DNA of 64,000 nt from assembly GCA_963210315.1 (NCBI GenBank), contig OY723303.1, forward strand, positions 1,674,001-1,738,000, read 5' to 3'. The position numbers and the translations under genes are program-made. This stretch comes from Rhynchopus euleeides. Lineage: Eukaryota > Euglenozoa > Diplonemea > Diplonemida > Diplonemidae. Positions within the stretch are counted from its first letter, which is position 1. Each line of letters begins with the position of its first letter. Below, piece by piece: positions 10,479 to 21,360 of the stretch. The notes beneath the pieces were generated by a model, which had not been told where the DNA came from, did no database searches, and saw nothing but the letters and a program-made list of their open reading frames with translations.

Positions 10479-10551
10479 CTTCGCTCAGAAGTGCAGAAAA
10501 GTGATTCGCCTTACAAGAAGGGGGACAGCCTGACACGGAGCGAAGACCCCC
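10479..10551. repeat. Short foldback (GGGGCCTTCGCTC family)
   Basis: GGGGGGCCTTCGCTC and the near-inverted GAGCGAAGACCCCC bound ~73 bases. Relatives are at 11650-11771, 31384-31581, 53785-53877 and around 61736-62007. It behaves like a small MITE. Confidence 0.55.
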
Positions 10552-10835
10552 ATTGCCGTGTTTCGTTGCCATGCCTGTGCAGCATAGTCACGCACAAACC
10601 TAAACAAACATTCATCAGATTGTTCACCCGGGTTTGGCACACAGACAACGCCTTTATCTTTTTCTCAAGAAATCACGGTATGCAGGGCCAAACTGGGCCT
10701 CAGGGGAGCAGCCACCCTGCCATGCACAGCTGAAGTTAATCACAAACAGTCTTTTGGACACGAACACAAACAAGCAACCGGGTTTTTGTCTTGAGCTTAC
10801 CCTGACACCTCCTCCCTGAATGTTGTTTTTACTAG

Positions 10836-11016
10836 TTACGAGCGACGAAGCGTAGCGAAGCCGCGAAGTAACCAAGGGGATCGTACGACTGAAGCTTTAG
10901 GATCTAGCACCTTCATGCCACTTCACAGGGCCTCAACACAGCCTTGATACAGGAGTGTGCAAAAGTTGGTCCGGAACCGTGAGACAGGGTGCCCACAGTA
11001 AAGCGAAAGGAGTACG
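10836..11016. repeat. Dispersed repeat copy (also 32393-32604)
   Basis: It begins ACTAGTTACGAGCGACGAAG and contains GCCACTTCACAGGGCCTCAA and AAGCGAAAGGAGTACGATTT, all shared in the same order and orientation with 32393-32604. A more diverged relative starts near 61022. No coding potential was recognised. Confidence 0.75.
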
Positions 11017-12582
11017 ATTTCTGCGCCCCCCTTGATCCCCTCATGCGAATATCCAAAGAACCTATTCCCCCAAACACCCGACTCCTGTGGTGTTGAGCAC
11101 TCTGGCAAAACATGCTCCGGCACGTGGTGGCCAAGAAACTCAACCTGCTCGAAAATGGGTGCCGTGATCATCATATCTTTCCCTCGCATTCTTGTCCCAG
11201 GGGGGGGCTGCAGGCCCTGGGTTCGAATAGCGTAGCAACTGTGTTTCCTCCCTCCCTCCCTTCTTGATTCTCGATGCGTTGAAGCTTCCATTGAGGTTAT
11301 TCGGCATTTTTTTTCTTCCGGTGGTGCCGAAGGCTTGAATAACCCTCAACCATAGTATCCCGCGTCGTCTATCGCTCTATGGTGGCATCGTTCGGAGCCT
11401 GGTGGATTCAGTTTCAGGCTTTCTTTTGGACTGAAACTGGAGGTGTATGGGCGGGAATCACCCCCATACCCTGCTCCGCTGTCGAGCCCGAAGGGGCATG
11501 AAGGACCTGCGGTGTCGTAGGGAGTCCGGTCGACTCGATGTCAACACAAGGCAGGCTTTACCGTTTCAAACTCCTGGTATGGTGGGTGCTGGCATCAGGA
11601 GAGGGTTTGAAACATCTTGTCTGTTGAAGCATGTCCCAAAAATTGCCTGCGGGGGCCTTGGCTCTGTGAGCGAGTCACAGTCAAAAGTCTGCGACTCAAA
11701 GTGTGCCAGTTTGCCCCCCCTTCTGTGCTGCGGCTCACCTTTCTGGACTTCAGAGCGAAGGCCCCCTGTAGGTGGCGATCCCAGGCCCTGGGATGTGCTT
11801 GTATCAGGAAGCCAGGACTGCCTTGTGTGATTCGGATGTTTTTGTCCCGAACAGGCTTGTGGTTCATCATTGGGTTGTGCGGCTACGGCTCCCTGTTTGG
11901 GGGAGGGTGGTAGTGCTGGCACAGCCACGTCAAAGCCCCCGTTCACTTCACTGACCCGAGACCTTTGATGGCTTCGGCGATGGGCAACAGAGAGTGTTTT
12001 TGCTGCGTGCAGAGTGTTTGTGTGCCTCCCCGATCGCCCAGTTCAACAGGAAAGATCAGGTGGAGGCTTCGATCTGTTTATTTGCGAACCAAACTTTGGG
12101 CTTGTCGTCACTGCACACGGCATTGCGGTGCCACAGCCCCTTCATTCTTGTCTCTGATTTGTAGTTGAAGAAGCACACTGCCAATGTGGGTGGAAAATTT
12201 CACGTGATTGTGCTCCTGCACTACCTTGGGCTTCTCACTCACGAGACCAACCTTCGGCAGGCGGCAGGCCTGGGTGTGGCAGGCGTGAACAAGCAAAACA
12301 AATTGCAGAACAAAGCGCAGTGGCACAGTTTGATTGCGAACTGTGCGAACAGCGTGAGGGGGGGGTGGGTGGGTGGGTAATTCATCCGGTGCAACAAAAG
12401 AAGGAGGGGTCATGCCTCCACATCGCTGCAGCAGAGCGCAACCCCCTTTCACCGTGTTGCACTGCAACATCGGGGAGGCGTTTCTTGCAGCCCACAGAAC
12501 CACCGCCCAGAGATCAGCCGGTTGCCCACGTCAAGAGCCGGGCGTCCTTCCCACCCAGCTCTATCCGTTGTCGCGGTTGCAT

Positions 12583-12611
12583 TTGCTTTGTTCTCTTCGT
12601 GCTTTGCGCAG
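12583..12611 (+). promoter_or_regulatory. Polypyrimidine-CAG tract upstream of cyclase (candidate splice acceptor)
   Basis: A pyrimidine-rich run (TTTGCTTTGTTCTCTTCGTG) ends in GCGCAG about 150 bases before the cyclase ATG. It could be a trans-splice acceptor if the organism uses spliced leaders. Another ATG at 12708, out of frame, lies between it and the chosen start. Confidence 0.35.
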
Positions 12612-12757
12612 CCACGCAGTCGAATATTGTCACCCACAGCATCACCGCACTGCAATCACAACCGACAGGGCAGTGTGCTGGTGTAGGGCCTCAGGAAGGA
12701 TATCCGGCTGATGCGGGCTGGTGTGGGATACATCACCGAAGTTGACGCCTTCAAGCA

Positions 12758-14923
12758 ATGCGGTGGTTCGAGAACATCGTGTCGATGGACGGGCGGCTGG
12801 AGGGAAGGGGGCGCAGTGATAGGCGGGTGATGTTCGTTATCGCCTTGTGCCTGTTGCCGATGTCGCTGTTTGTTTGTGCCACGAGACGTATAGACGAGTG
12901 GACAGGGTTGTTGGCTGTGTGCCACGGGTTGCTGTGGCTCGCAACATCTACCGTCGTCGTGCAATGCCTCTGCCGCATCGCTATCACGAAGCGCATGGTG
13001 GAAGTTTACGTTCTGATGTGGGTGGTGGCGACGTGTAGCTTCCAGGTGCACCAAAAAGCCAACTCTGTGACACCGAAGTGGTCTCTGTTCGTGCTGGCTC
13101 TAGACCTGTCACTCGTGATGCGCCTCGGCAGGTTCTTCGCCACATGTTTGATGGCAGGTGCAATCCTGTGGGTTGTGCTACTAAACCTGGATTCGGAGTT
13201 CCGCTTCGGGCTGCTGGACATGCCTGGTACCTCGTCCAAGTCATTCCGGGTCGACGAAACCCGACGTTACTGTGAGAGCTGCACAGACCCGCCCTGCGCT
13301 TCGGGTATTGATTGGATAATTCCGGAAATCGCGCTCGTCAGCCTGGTACTTCTGATCGACTTCATTGCGACACGCGGGTTTGCGGATGAGGCGGAGGAGG
13401 AGCATGCGGCGATGGCACACACGATCGAGACTGTGGAGACGGCGGCACAGCTGCTTGCAGGGTACGACGTGGACACGGTGTCGGAGCTGCTCGACGCGGC
13501 GGAAGGGCGCCTTGCACCTGCCATGCACGCTGCGCTGCGGGGTCTCGAGCACAACCTGCGGTCGTACCGCCCATACCTGCCTGCAGCGCTGTTCGAGCGT
13601 GTGGCGGGCGAGGCGGGTGACGAGGAGTCACGCCCCGCCGTGCCCGTTGCCGCACCCGGCACAGAGAGTGCAGAGGCCACAGTCGTGTTCACAGACATCC
13701 GTGCGTCCACGTCGATCTGGGAGGCGGCACCCGAGGCGATGCAGAAGGCGATCCGGATACACAACGCGGTGATGCGGAAGGCCGTGTCCATGTTCGGCGG
13801 GTACGAGGTGAAGACGATCGGGGATGCCTTCATGGTTGCGTTCGAGGGGCCGTGTGCGGGTGTGGACTTCGGGCTGGCGGTGCAGGAGGCACTGCTTGCT
13901 GCGGAGTGGCCTGCCGCACTGCTGGAGGTCCCGATCTGCAGGCGCACGGGGAAGTGGGGCGGGCTGACGGTGCGTGTCGGTGTGAACCACGGCCCTGTGA
14001 TGGCAGAGCTGAACACGCTGACGGGGCGTGTCGACTACTTCGGGCACACGGTGAACGTCGCATCGCGTCTGGAGAGCATGTGTCCTCCTGGTGCGGTGGC
14101 TGTGCCCAGTGCGGTGTGGTCGCAGGTCTGTGGTGTGTGTGCGCCTGCTGTGGCGGGTGCTGAGGTGGCCACAAATCTGAAGGGAGTGAGCGAACCGATG
14201 CCTGTGCAGCACGTGTGGCCTGCAGGTTTGGCAGACAGACAGCACAACGAACTGAGCATCAATTCACTATTTCCAGACAACGCTGATGACTTGGACAGGG
14301 TACTAAGTTGCTCCGTGACATCGCTGTCACTGAACCACACCCGCTGGCGGGATTTCGCCGAAATCCGTGACTTGTCAGAGAAGCGTGCCACAGTTGGTGT
14401 GGTGTCCTTTGCCGCTGTGGAGGACAGCGCCAGTGCAAACACGATCAGCGACTGTCTGGAGGCGGTGGTGCCGCTGCTGCAGAAGAGCCGCGGGACGCTC
14501 GTGTCGCTGCTTGGGGAGCACGTGTTCACGGGGTGGAACCTGTCGCAGGCTGTGCCTGTGCACGCGGAGAACGCTGTGCACTTCGTGCGGCGTGCGCTGC
14601 GTGTGCCGCTGGCAGAGCACATGACAGCAGGGCTTGCCACCGGGACGGTGTACCACGGAGACGTCGGGACACGCAGCCAGCGCTTCATGACGGTGGCAGG
14701 GCCTGCCATGTCGACCAGTCTGCTGGTGTGGCACACGGCACGCAAGGCCGGGCACCGCTTCCTGTACACCCCAGGTGCGGGTGCGGTGCCTGGCGGTGCA
14801 CTCCAGGCCGCACTGCAGGCGAGCACCCTGGTGCTGCGCAAGAGCCACGCCTCTCTCGGGGCGCTGTACGAGCTGCATCACGAGGTGGGTCTGGATGAGC
14901 CTGCGAACCTGCAACTCGGTTGA
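12758..14923 (+). CDS. Membrane adenylyl cyclase, class III, with second degenerate cyclase domain
   Basis: The 721-residue product makes cyclic AMP from ATP at a membrane. About six hydrophobic segments lie between residues 24 and 206. A helical linker with the common SYRPYLP motif (269-275) leads into a catalytic domain (~306-490). Metal-binding Asp are D313 (FTDI) and D356 (IGDAF). K352 and D426 occupy the positions that favour adenine over guanine. N433 and R437 (NVASR) fit the transition-state pair. A second cyclase-like fold at 546-660 retains GLATGTVYHGDVG and a TVAGPAMSTS segment but lacks the metal aspartates, so it is probably regulatory or structural. The first domain resembles cyclases of trypanosomatids and other protists (FTDI.AST..WE, YEVKTIGDAFM). 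It starts at an ATG in good context and has no introns. Confidence 0.9.
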   Translation: MRWFENIVSMDGRLEGRGRSDRRVMFVIALCLLPMSLFVCATRRIDEWTGLLAVCHGLLWLATSTVVVQCLCRIAITKRMVEVYVLMWVVATCSFQVHQKANSVTPKWSLFVLALDLSLVMRLGRFFATCLMAGAILWVVLLNLDSEFRFGLLDMPGTSSKSFRVDETRRYCESCTDPPCASGIDWIIPEIALVSLVLLIDFIATRGFADEAEEEHAAMAHTIETVETAAQLLAGYDVDTVSELLDAAEGRLAPAMHAALRGLEHNLRSYRPYLPAALFERVAGEAGDEESRPAVPVAAPGTESAEATVVFTDIRASTSIWEAAPEAMQKAIRIHNAVMRKAVSMFGGYEVKTIGDAFMVAFEGPCAGVDFGLAVQEALLAAEWPAALLEVPICRRTGKWGGLTVRVGVNHGPVMAELNTLTGRVDYFGHTVNVASRLESMCPPGAVAVPSAVWSQVCGVCAPAVAGAEVATNLKGVSEPMPVQHVWPAGLADRQHNELSINSLFPDNADDLDRVLSCSVTSLSLNHTRWRDFAEIRDLSEKRATVGVVSFAAVEDSASANTISDCLEAVVPLLQKSRGTLVSLLGEHVFTGWNLSQAVPVHAENAVHFVRRALRVPLAEHMTAGLATGTVYHGDVGTRSQRFMTVAGPAMSTSLLVWHTARKAGHRFLYTPGAGAVPGGALQAALQASTLVLRKSHASLGALYELHHEVGLDEPANLQLG

Positions 14924-15165
14924 ACTGGTGTCCCATGGCGACAAGCCGCTTACCAGCTGTGTCTGTCTGGCCCAGGTTCTCGGTGTGCTCTGCACTACTG
15001 CAGAAATTGTTTCACACCCTCTCGAATGCAACACACTTCCGTTGTGATTGCACCAAGCCCATGCCCTGCCACCCCCCTCCTCCTCAGCCGCACCGTTCCC
15101 GCTGCAGCTCCATCCAGGGTCCATCCTGCCCCTGCCCCTCTCGTTACTGGGGGGGGGTTCAAATA

Positions 15166-16095
15166 CAAGCCGTACCTACCCCCCCCCCCCCCGTGTTTAA
15201 GTCCCCTATCCATATGATGTGTTTAAGTCCCCTCGGCGGCCAATTTTCCCGAAGGGACTTAAACACCCCGGTCTAGTAGTTTGGTTGGGGGGCATTTTTT
15301 CTCGATTTTTCCAGGTGTCCGTTGGCGGACCACCAGGATGTGAGGCACGTGTGGAGGCCAGGGAGGGAGCCTGGGGGCTTCGGATACCCGCACGTGGCCC
15401 GGACTGCCCCGCAGGGGGCAGTCCGGGTCACGTCGCTCGTCCTCATCCACAGCCTCGCTGTGCGATGCAGGTCGTGCGCCAGCGTGCCCCTCTTGTCGCA
15501 CTGGGGTCGGGAATCAATTCTGCGGCACAGCGGGGCTGCTAGCAGTGGCGAGGGCCGCAGTGTGCCAGTGCTCAGCGCCCTCGGATCCCCACGCCACCCA
15601 TACTGCCACCCCCAGCTGGCCCCGCCTGAGCACCCGCCGTGTGTCCCGTCTCCCAGGAAAGAACGTCGGTTGGCCCAGGGGACATGCCATCTTCCAGGGG
15701 ACATCTAGCGGAAAGCTTGACACCTCCCAGGGCTAGCATCAACCCCTGAGGCACGACATCTCTTGCGCTTCAGGCCCCCTTGGGTTGCTTGCCCTGCAGC
15801 TTTGGCAGCCTGACCACCCTAAGTCAGTGGTTATGGGCAGTGCTTGGCAGAGTAGGGTGGCCCTGAAGCAGTGTGAGAGGCAAAGGGGTTTGAGGCCCCA
15901 GCACCCAGGTCCCCAGAATCTGTCCAGATGTGCCTCGGAATCGATATAATACGGCCTCTTCCCGGTTCCCTCAGGAAACAGGTGGCAGGCGTGTTTAAGT
16001 CCCCTCCGATGTGTTTAAGTCCCCTTGGCCCCGATTTTGACGTTTGGATAGGGGACTTAAACACGGGGGGGGGGGGGGGGGGTAGGTACGGCTTC
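15166..16095. mobile_element. TA-flanked TIR element, AAGCCGTACCTACC type
   Basis: The ends AAGCCGTACCTACC(C)n then GTGTTTAAGTCCCCTATCC at left are repeated inverted at right, with TA outside both ends (15164-15165, 16096-16097). Further GTGTTTAAGTCCCC motifs inside relate it to the CCTGGGACC MITE family. The 930-bp interior shows no recognisable coding sequence. Confidence 0.75.
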
Positions 16096-16904
16096 TATTC
16101 AATTTTTCGGGTTGTGCAGGCACTTTCTGCACCCAAACCCCCCCCCCCGCCCTCCCACTACAAGAAGGACTAACATTGCAAGAAGGTGCTGGGAGATGTA
16201 CTTTTCCATTCACTCTCGACGATCAAAAAAAACCCCCCCCCCTCCACTCCCCTACCCCGCCCTGCATTCCTCCACCCCCCCCCCCTAGGCCCTTGCATAG
16301 CCCCCGATTTTCTGTCACAAAACCAAATTTTGGCCATTTTTTCTATTTTTGGGTCCAAAATACCCCCCAAAACACCACCAAATGACTTTTGTGGGTCTCT
16401 CCCACCTGTTTCCCACCCTTCCACCCCAATTTTCTAGCTTTTTTGGGGATTTTTCGGGTATTTTTGTGGGAAAAAGCCCCTCCATTAGGGCGCTTTTCTC
16501 CTGTTATTCACCCAGAAAATTCACAAATCCACGTTTGAGTATGGTTGGGACCTCAGCACCTAGTTCTGCTGCAAATTCCTGCAGTTCATTCCTTGTCAAG
16601 GGATACAGAATCCCTTCTTGGCGATTCTTGAGTCTGACAACATTGAATTCTGCCAGACTGTCTGCCCGGCTGTCGGATCTCGGCTGCAGTTGAGTGTGCT
16701 TGTGCGAGCCCGTTTTCTCGTTCCAGAGTTTTGCCCTGCCATCGTCACCCTGCTGTTTGCCGCCTTCTCCCAGCCCCTGTTCGTCCTACAGACACACCGG
16801 TGTCACACATGGGTCTCTTCTGCGGGCACTGCACCTGATGCCATGTTCATCTCATAGTGTGTGCCCACTTTGTCGGTATATGCTAGGGGGGCTACTGTTA
16901 CGCG
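16096..16904. other. Intergenic, no gene seen
   Basis: C-runs and A/T-rich low-complexity sequence with no recognisable coding or structural feature. Confidence 0.4.
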
Positions 16905-17308
16905 ACTGTTACTGACCATTTACATATGTGGATACCACTGAAATATTCCGTAGGTTTGACCCGAAAACAGGGTACTCCGCCCAATTTGGGCTCCCGGAAT
17001 CAATTGCGAGCGGAATTTTTCACTTTGGTGACGATTTTGGCTGATATTTTGGGTGATTCATGCCCACCCTGGTTATACCCCCTATAAACAAGGGATTGGT
17101 GGGGTTATGGCGGGTCTCCCACGAGAACCCTCTTTCAGACCGCCTCTGGGCGTCACAAGGCCACCAAAACCACTAAAAACCACCCAGGAACCTACCTCAG
17201 GGGGTAGCTGTGTGGTTGTGGGGTGTTTAGAGGCCTTCTCCGCCTTTGAAAGTGGTTGCTCAGAACTGGTCCAAAACGGCCCAAATTGGGGGGTCTGGGG
17301 CTGTCAGG
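16905..17308 (+). repeat. Dispersed repeat X, copy 1 (direct repeat of 24531-25140)
   Basis: It shares, in the same order, CTACTGTTAC, GACCCGAAAACAGGGTACTC, TTCACTTTGGTGACGATTTT and AAACCACCCAGGAACCTACC with the copy at 24531. Its right end GGGGCTGTCAGG is the inverse of the left end of copy 2 (CTGACAGCCCC), suggesting CTGACAGCCCC-type TIRs. The two copies bracket the nested region between them. Confidence 0.7.
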
Positions 17309-18154
17309 CCTGTTGAAATTCGCATATGCAGCAAAAATTCACAAAAATGCGCAAAACTTCGTCAGCTGATTGAGGGTGTGATAATAGGGTTAAGTTGCAA
17401 AACTTCGTATTGCAATTTGGGGTTAGCGTGCTGGCATCGCAGCCTGGCCCCGAAGGACCATACCGTGAGGAACCGGGCCCGCTATCCTACTCTTGCTCTA
17501 CGTGACACCACACGGTTTCGCTCTCCTCCTCGTTGCGCTGTAAAGGAGGGGGGACACACACACACTGGAAGCCGGAGATTGCGCCTGCTGATACTGAGGC
17601 GCAATCTTCGCGACGACGCGTTGAAAAGAGCGCGGAATAGCCGCCGAACGAAAGATGGTGGGAGAGGGGATGCAGCGGGTGCGCTTCGGAACCGCACGCA
17701 ACACCTGCTTCTGGAGGAAACGTGAACGAGAAGGACGGACAGCACGTGTCTTGCGCTCCAAGAAGCGCAAGGCCTGTGAGGCCCGTGGGAAAGGGGAAGG
17801 CACGCCTGATCTAGCTGTGCTGATGATCGTGCGGGAGGAAGGAAAACCTGCTCTGTTGTTATGAAACGAGCATCGCTCCAGGGCAGATTCGTCTGCCTCC
17901 CGCATGTGCGCTACACGTTTCTGCGCGCGGGGAACCGAGGACTCAGAAGGGGAGGAAGGGGAGAAAGGAAGTCGACGCCCCACGTAAGGGCTCGGCGACG
18001 TGCACTCGTGGGAGAGCGTGTCGCCCCCCTGGTGAGACGGCGTTTCTGCCTGCCAGTCGGGAAGAGAGGGGGTTGCAGTGTCTAAAGGCACTAGGGGCTC
18101 CTGACATGGAGAGGGTGGTGGGGGTGACACAGCAAAACTTCACAAAAATTCACA
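17309..18154. other. Intergenic with small hairpin, no gene seen
   Basis: The first ~60 bases repeat the terminal part of the foldback (GTCAGCTGATTGAGGGTGTG). An 11-bp stem hairpin (AGATTGCGCCT, with AGGCGCAATCT) occupies 17576-17607. Open frames on both strands at 17498-18130 show no family features. Confidence 0.4.
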
Positions 18155-19665
18155 GAGAGTCGTCAGCTGATTGAGGGTGTGATATGAGGGTTCTATCCAA
18201 CAAGGATATCAAGGCGGCACTTTCAAAGTCCTGCCAAGGACAGCGCCACGTGGGTGTGTGCTTCTGATATATGTTATGTCATCATGTGAAACCCTCCCCA
18301 GCGTGTGCCAACATCCCTGACACGCTCACGAAAAGCATGACACGGAGAAAACAGGTGCCGAAACAACCTGCCGAGCACACGGGTGGTGCCACGTTGATCC
18401 ACGCAGCGATCTCCCATGACAGGAAGCCTTGTCGCCACGGCAGAGTCGCCGCAGACTGTGGGAGAGGTGTCGCCAGTCACCTTGAGGTTGCAGTGTGTCA
18501 TCAGGCTAAGACCCGTGCCCTCTTCACCTCCCCTATTAGGTTGCTCCCATATCGTTGCCTGCTTTGGGGCCTGAAGGACATAGGGGTCCAGCAGGCACGT
18601 GAGCATCGCAAGGCATGAGTGGCTGTTTCAAACTCCTGGTGCAAGCACCCGTCATGGTCTGGGGAAGCCCTCCCAGGTAGTTTAACGTACAACAGAGAGT
18701 CCACAAAAATTCACAAACGTTTAGTGTGAGTTTTTGTGAACGTTTGCGAAAATTTGCGAAAATTTGCGCAAGTTTGTCCTGGGCAAGACGTTAAACTACC
18801 TGGGAGGGCTTCCCCAAACCATAACGGGTGCTTGCACCAGGAGTTTGAAACAGCCACTCATGCCTTGCGATGCTCAAGTGCCTGCTGGACCCCTATGTCC
18901 TTCAGGCCCCAAAGCAGGCAACGATATGGGAGCAACCTAACAGGGGAGGTGAAGAGGGCACGGGTCTTAGCCTGATGACACACTGCAACCTCAAGGTGAC
19001 TGGCGACACCTCTCCCACAGTCTGCGGCGACTCTGCCGTGGCGACAAGGCTTCCTGTCATGGGAGATCGCTGCGTGGATCAACGTGGCACCACCCGTGTG
19101 CTCGGCAGGTTGTTTCGGCACCTGTTTTCTCCGTGTCATGCTTTTCGTGAGCGTGTCAGGGATGTTGGCACACGCTGGGGAGGGTTCACATGATGACATA
19201 CCGTATACGTAAATATTATGGAACGTAAATATTATGGAACGGGCCCATTTTTGGCCGGTCCGTTCCATAATATTTACGTTCCAAAATATTTACAGGGCCA
19301 GTTCGGGACTCGGTGGTGAGGACGGCTTGCGTCAGGAATCGCGCGAAAAGTGCACGAGTAGGTCCCGTCAGGGACTCTGTACGCCGTCCGATCACCTGGT
19401 CCAAGTCCCCGAGTCGCAGAAAGCCCTGTAAATATTATGGAACGAAAAAAATCTGGAACGCCAACCCACCAGCGTTCCAAAATATTTACGTTCCATAATA
19501 TTTACGTTCCATAATATTTACGTTCCAAAATATTTACGTATACGGTAACATATATCAGAAGCACACACCCACGTGGCGCTGTCCTTGGCAGGACTTTGAA
19601 AGTGCCGCCTTGATATCCTTGTTGGATAGAACCCTCATATCACACCCTCAATCAGCTGACGGCAA
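18155..19665. mobile_element. Foldback element A, copy 1, with ~535-bp arms
   Basis: The left arm (18155-18690) is nearly identical, inverted, to the right arm (18789-19665 minus an inserted 347 bp), around a ~98-bp loop of CACAAA/TTTGCGAAAATT repeats. The outer ends carry GTCAGCTGATTGAGGGTGTG. The short TTTGTGAA motif is repeated outside the right end. The right arm was later split by the CCGTATACG MITE (19201-19545). Open frames of ~110 codons within the arms are by-products of the arm sequence. Related sequence occurs at 23573-24530 and 63511-64000. Confidence 0.85.
19201..19545. mobile_element. TA-flanked MITE, CCGTATACG family, copy 2
   Basis: 345 bp, inserted in the right arm of foldback A. 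The unoccupied sequence GATGACATAACATATATC is present at 24324-24341 and 63914-63931. The filled site reads GATGACA-TA-element-TA-ACATATATC, which proves duplication of TA on insertion. Confidence 0.95.
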
Positions 19666-20745
19666 GTTTGTGAAAGTTTGTGAAGCGTTTGTGAAAGTTT
19701 GTGAAACGTTTGTGAAAGTTTGTGAACTCGCAAAATTTCCCGGATTTTTTTCTGGGGGGGCGGGGGGGGGGGGGTCCGGGTCACCGGGGTTAACCCGAGT
19801 CCGGTGGTTCAGGGCCTCTGCCCTGGAGGCATCATCACTTGGAGCATCATGTTGGGGAGACAGGGGGGGTGTGGGGTGAACGTGGCAGTGGGAGGGGTGG
19901 GGGTGGGGGTGGGTGGGGCTGCTTGGCATCTCGAGTTATTCCTTTGCACGCTCCTCGTTCATGATTCCCGTCATCATAGCATCCTTGCCCCCCCCCCCTC
20001 CCACCACGTAGGAAGGAGATCGACTCAAGCTGTGGTTCCTTTTCTCAGAAATAAGTCCCCCTCACAGACGACCCTTCACTGATCTACTCCGGGGGGGGAG
20101 GTGATAAGTAAGTTCAAAGACAAATGCTGTTCGGGGGGGGTGTTCGGTAGAAGGAGCCACAGCTTGAGTAGACCTCCTTCCTACTTGGTGGGGGGGGGGG
20201 GGGGGGGGGGCAAGGATGCTATGATGACGGGAATCATGAACGAGGAGCGTGCAAAAAAATAACTCGAGATGCCAAGCAGCCCCACCCCTCCCACTCACCA
20301 CGGACTAGTCGCCCGGACGACTAGTCGGGACGACGGGTGAAATGACGACGGGTGAAACGACGGGTCGACCCGTCGAGTCGACGGGTGGCACCCGTCGGCA
20401 CGACGGGTGAACCTGCTGAAACGACGGGTGTTCCAGCCATTTCCTGTTGATATGGGCCAATTTCCATTGAAAACTAGGGGAGTACCTTGCATGGCATCAG
20501 GTTATTTTTCACGCCGAGCCATCTTCCCTGCACAGACCCACCCCCCCATTACTTTCCATTTACAATTCCTTTGGTTCCCATTGGTGAAGGGGCTGCCCAC
20601 CGGTGGACCGGGGTGAGCCATCCAGGTGGGCAGGGGGCCTGGGGGTGGGGCCTCAAAACAACTCCCTCCCACGACGTCACCCCGCTCTCGAGGACAAACA
20701 AATCACCTACGTACCTGAACTGCCAAACACCCCCCCCCCCCTCAC

Positions 20746-21360
20746 TTACGGGTGCGCGGATCTCATGTGCTCGTCGCGCTTTACAGTGGTTTTAAAGAGC
20801 TCGAAACAAACACAGCAACGCTTTTGTGTCAGCACGCGCGAATGGTGACTGAGGTAGTGCTGGCTCAGTCCCTTCGATTTTGTCCGTTTGCCGCACTCCT
20901 GGCATGTGACAGTGCAAGTCTGACACGGCGCGTTGTTTTGTGGCCGATGTGCAGCATCATAATGCGCAAACAGTGCTTCTCTCGTGTGGACAACTTTGGA
21001 GCACACAATGCAGATATGCTGCTGCACAGGCACTGTACCGGATGGCGTTGGTTCTGGCACTTCTGGCACATCCTCGCTGTTGCCCCAGGATTTGGACTTG
21101 CAGATGCATGCGAGCAGCGTTGCCTTTGGAGTGGTGTTTTCTGGGTCGCCCAGAAATTGTTGGCCCCATCGCCCCCTTTTTGTGACGTGAGATCCAAGGC
21201 CGAGGGACTCGAGTCTCCGCTGCAGTGCTGCCGTTGCTCCCTTCCAACAAGCGTTCCTCGCAGTGACACAGCAGCAAAGCTTTATCGCGCCGAACTTCAG
21301 GAGGGTCGGGGTGCTCGGTTGGTCCAGCAGGCCGCACCCCTTGCCTTTGGTCCTCTGCAT
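20746..21360 (-). CDS. Three C2H2 zinc-finger protein, transposon cargo
   Basis: 204 codons from an ATG. The N-terminal half is basic and unrecognised. Three C2H2 fingers fill the C-terminal third: CX2CX12HX4H (CIVC..H..H), CX2CX11HX3H (CQECGKRTKSKGLSQHYLSH) and CX2CX12HX4H (CVCFELFK..HMRSAH), ending two residues after the last His. Such fingers normally bind DNA and could recognise the element's own termini. It overlaps the upstream frame 21297-21596 by ~64 bases in another frame, so the two may be exons of one gene or separated by a frameshift. It lies downstream of the 322-codon gene on the same strand, which suggests co-expression. Confidence 0.65.
   Translation of the reverse strand: MQRTKGKGCGLLDQPSTPTLLKFGAIKLCCCVTARNACWKGATAALQRRLESLGLGSHVTKRGRWGQQFLGDPENTTPKATLLACICKSKSWGNSEDVPEVPEPTPSGTVPVQQHICIVCSKVVHTREALFAHYDAAHRPQNNAPCQTCTVTCQECGKRTKSKGLSQHYLSHHSRVLTQKRCCVCFELFKTTVKRDEHMRSAHP

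Larger units (their letters stand above)
9851..12757. other. Intergenic with dispersed repeats, no gene seen
   Basis: No convincing gene between the pogo-like element and the cyclase. It holds repeat fragments: 10292-10345 (shared with 32514-32574 and 61395-61462), 10479-10551 and 11650-11771 (short foldbacks with GGGGCCTTCGCTC-type ends), 10836-11016 (shared with 32393-32604) and 12225-12300 (shared with 29650-29725, around CAGGCGGCAGGCCTGGG). Confidence 0.5.

Noticed and set aside
11210-11240. GGGTTCGAAT, like a tRNA T-loop
   Set aside because: The flanking bases do not form a T-stem and no cloverleaf could be drawn around it.
18870-19193. 107-codon frame repeated in each foldback A arm
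   Set aside because: It is open because the arms are near-identical repeats; equally open on the other strand, no motif.
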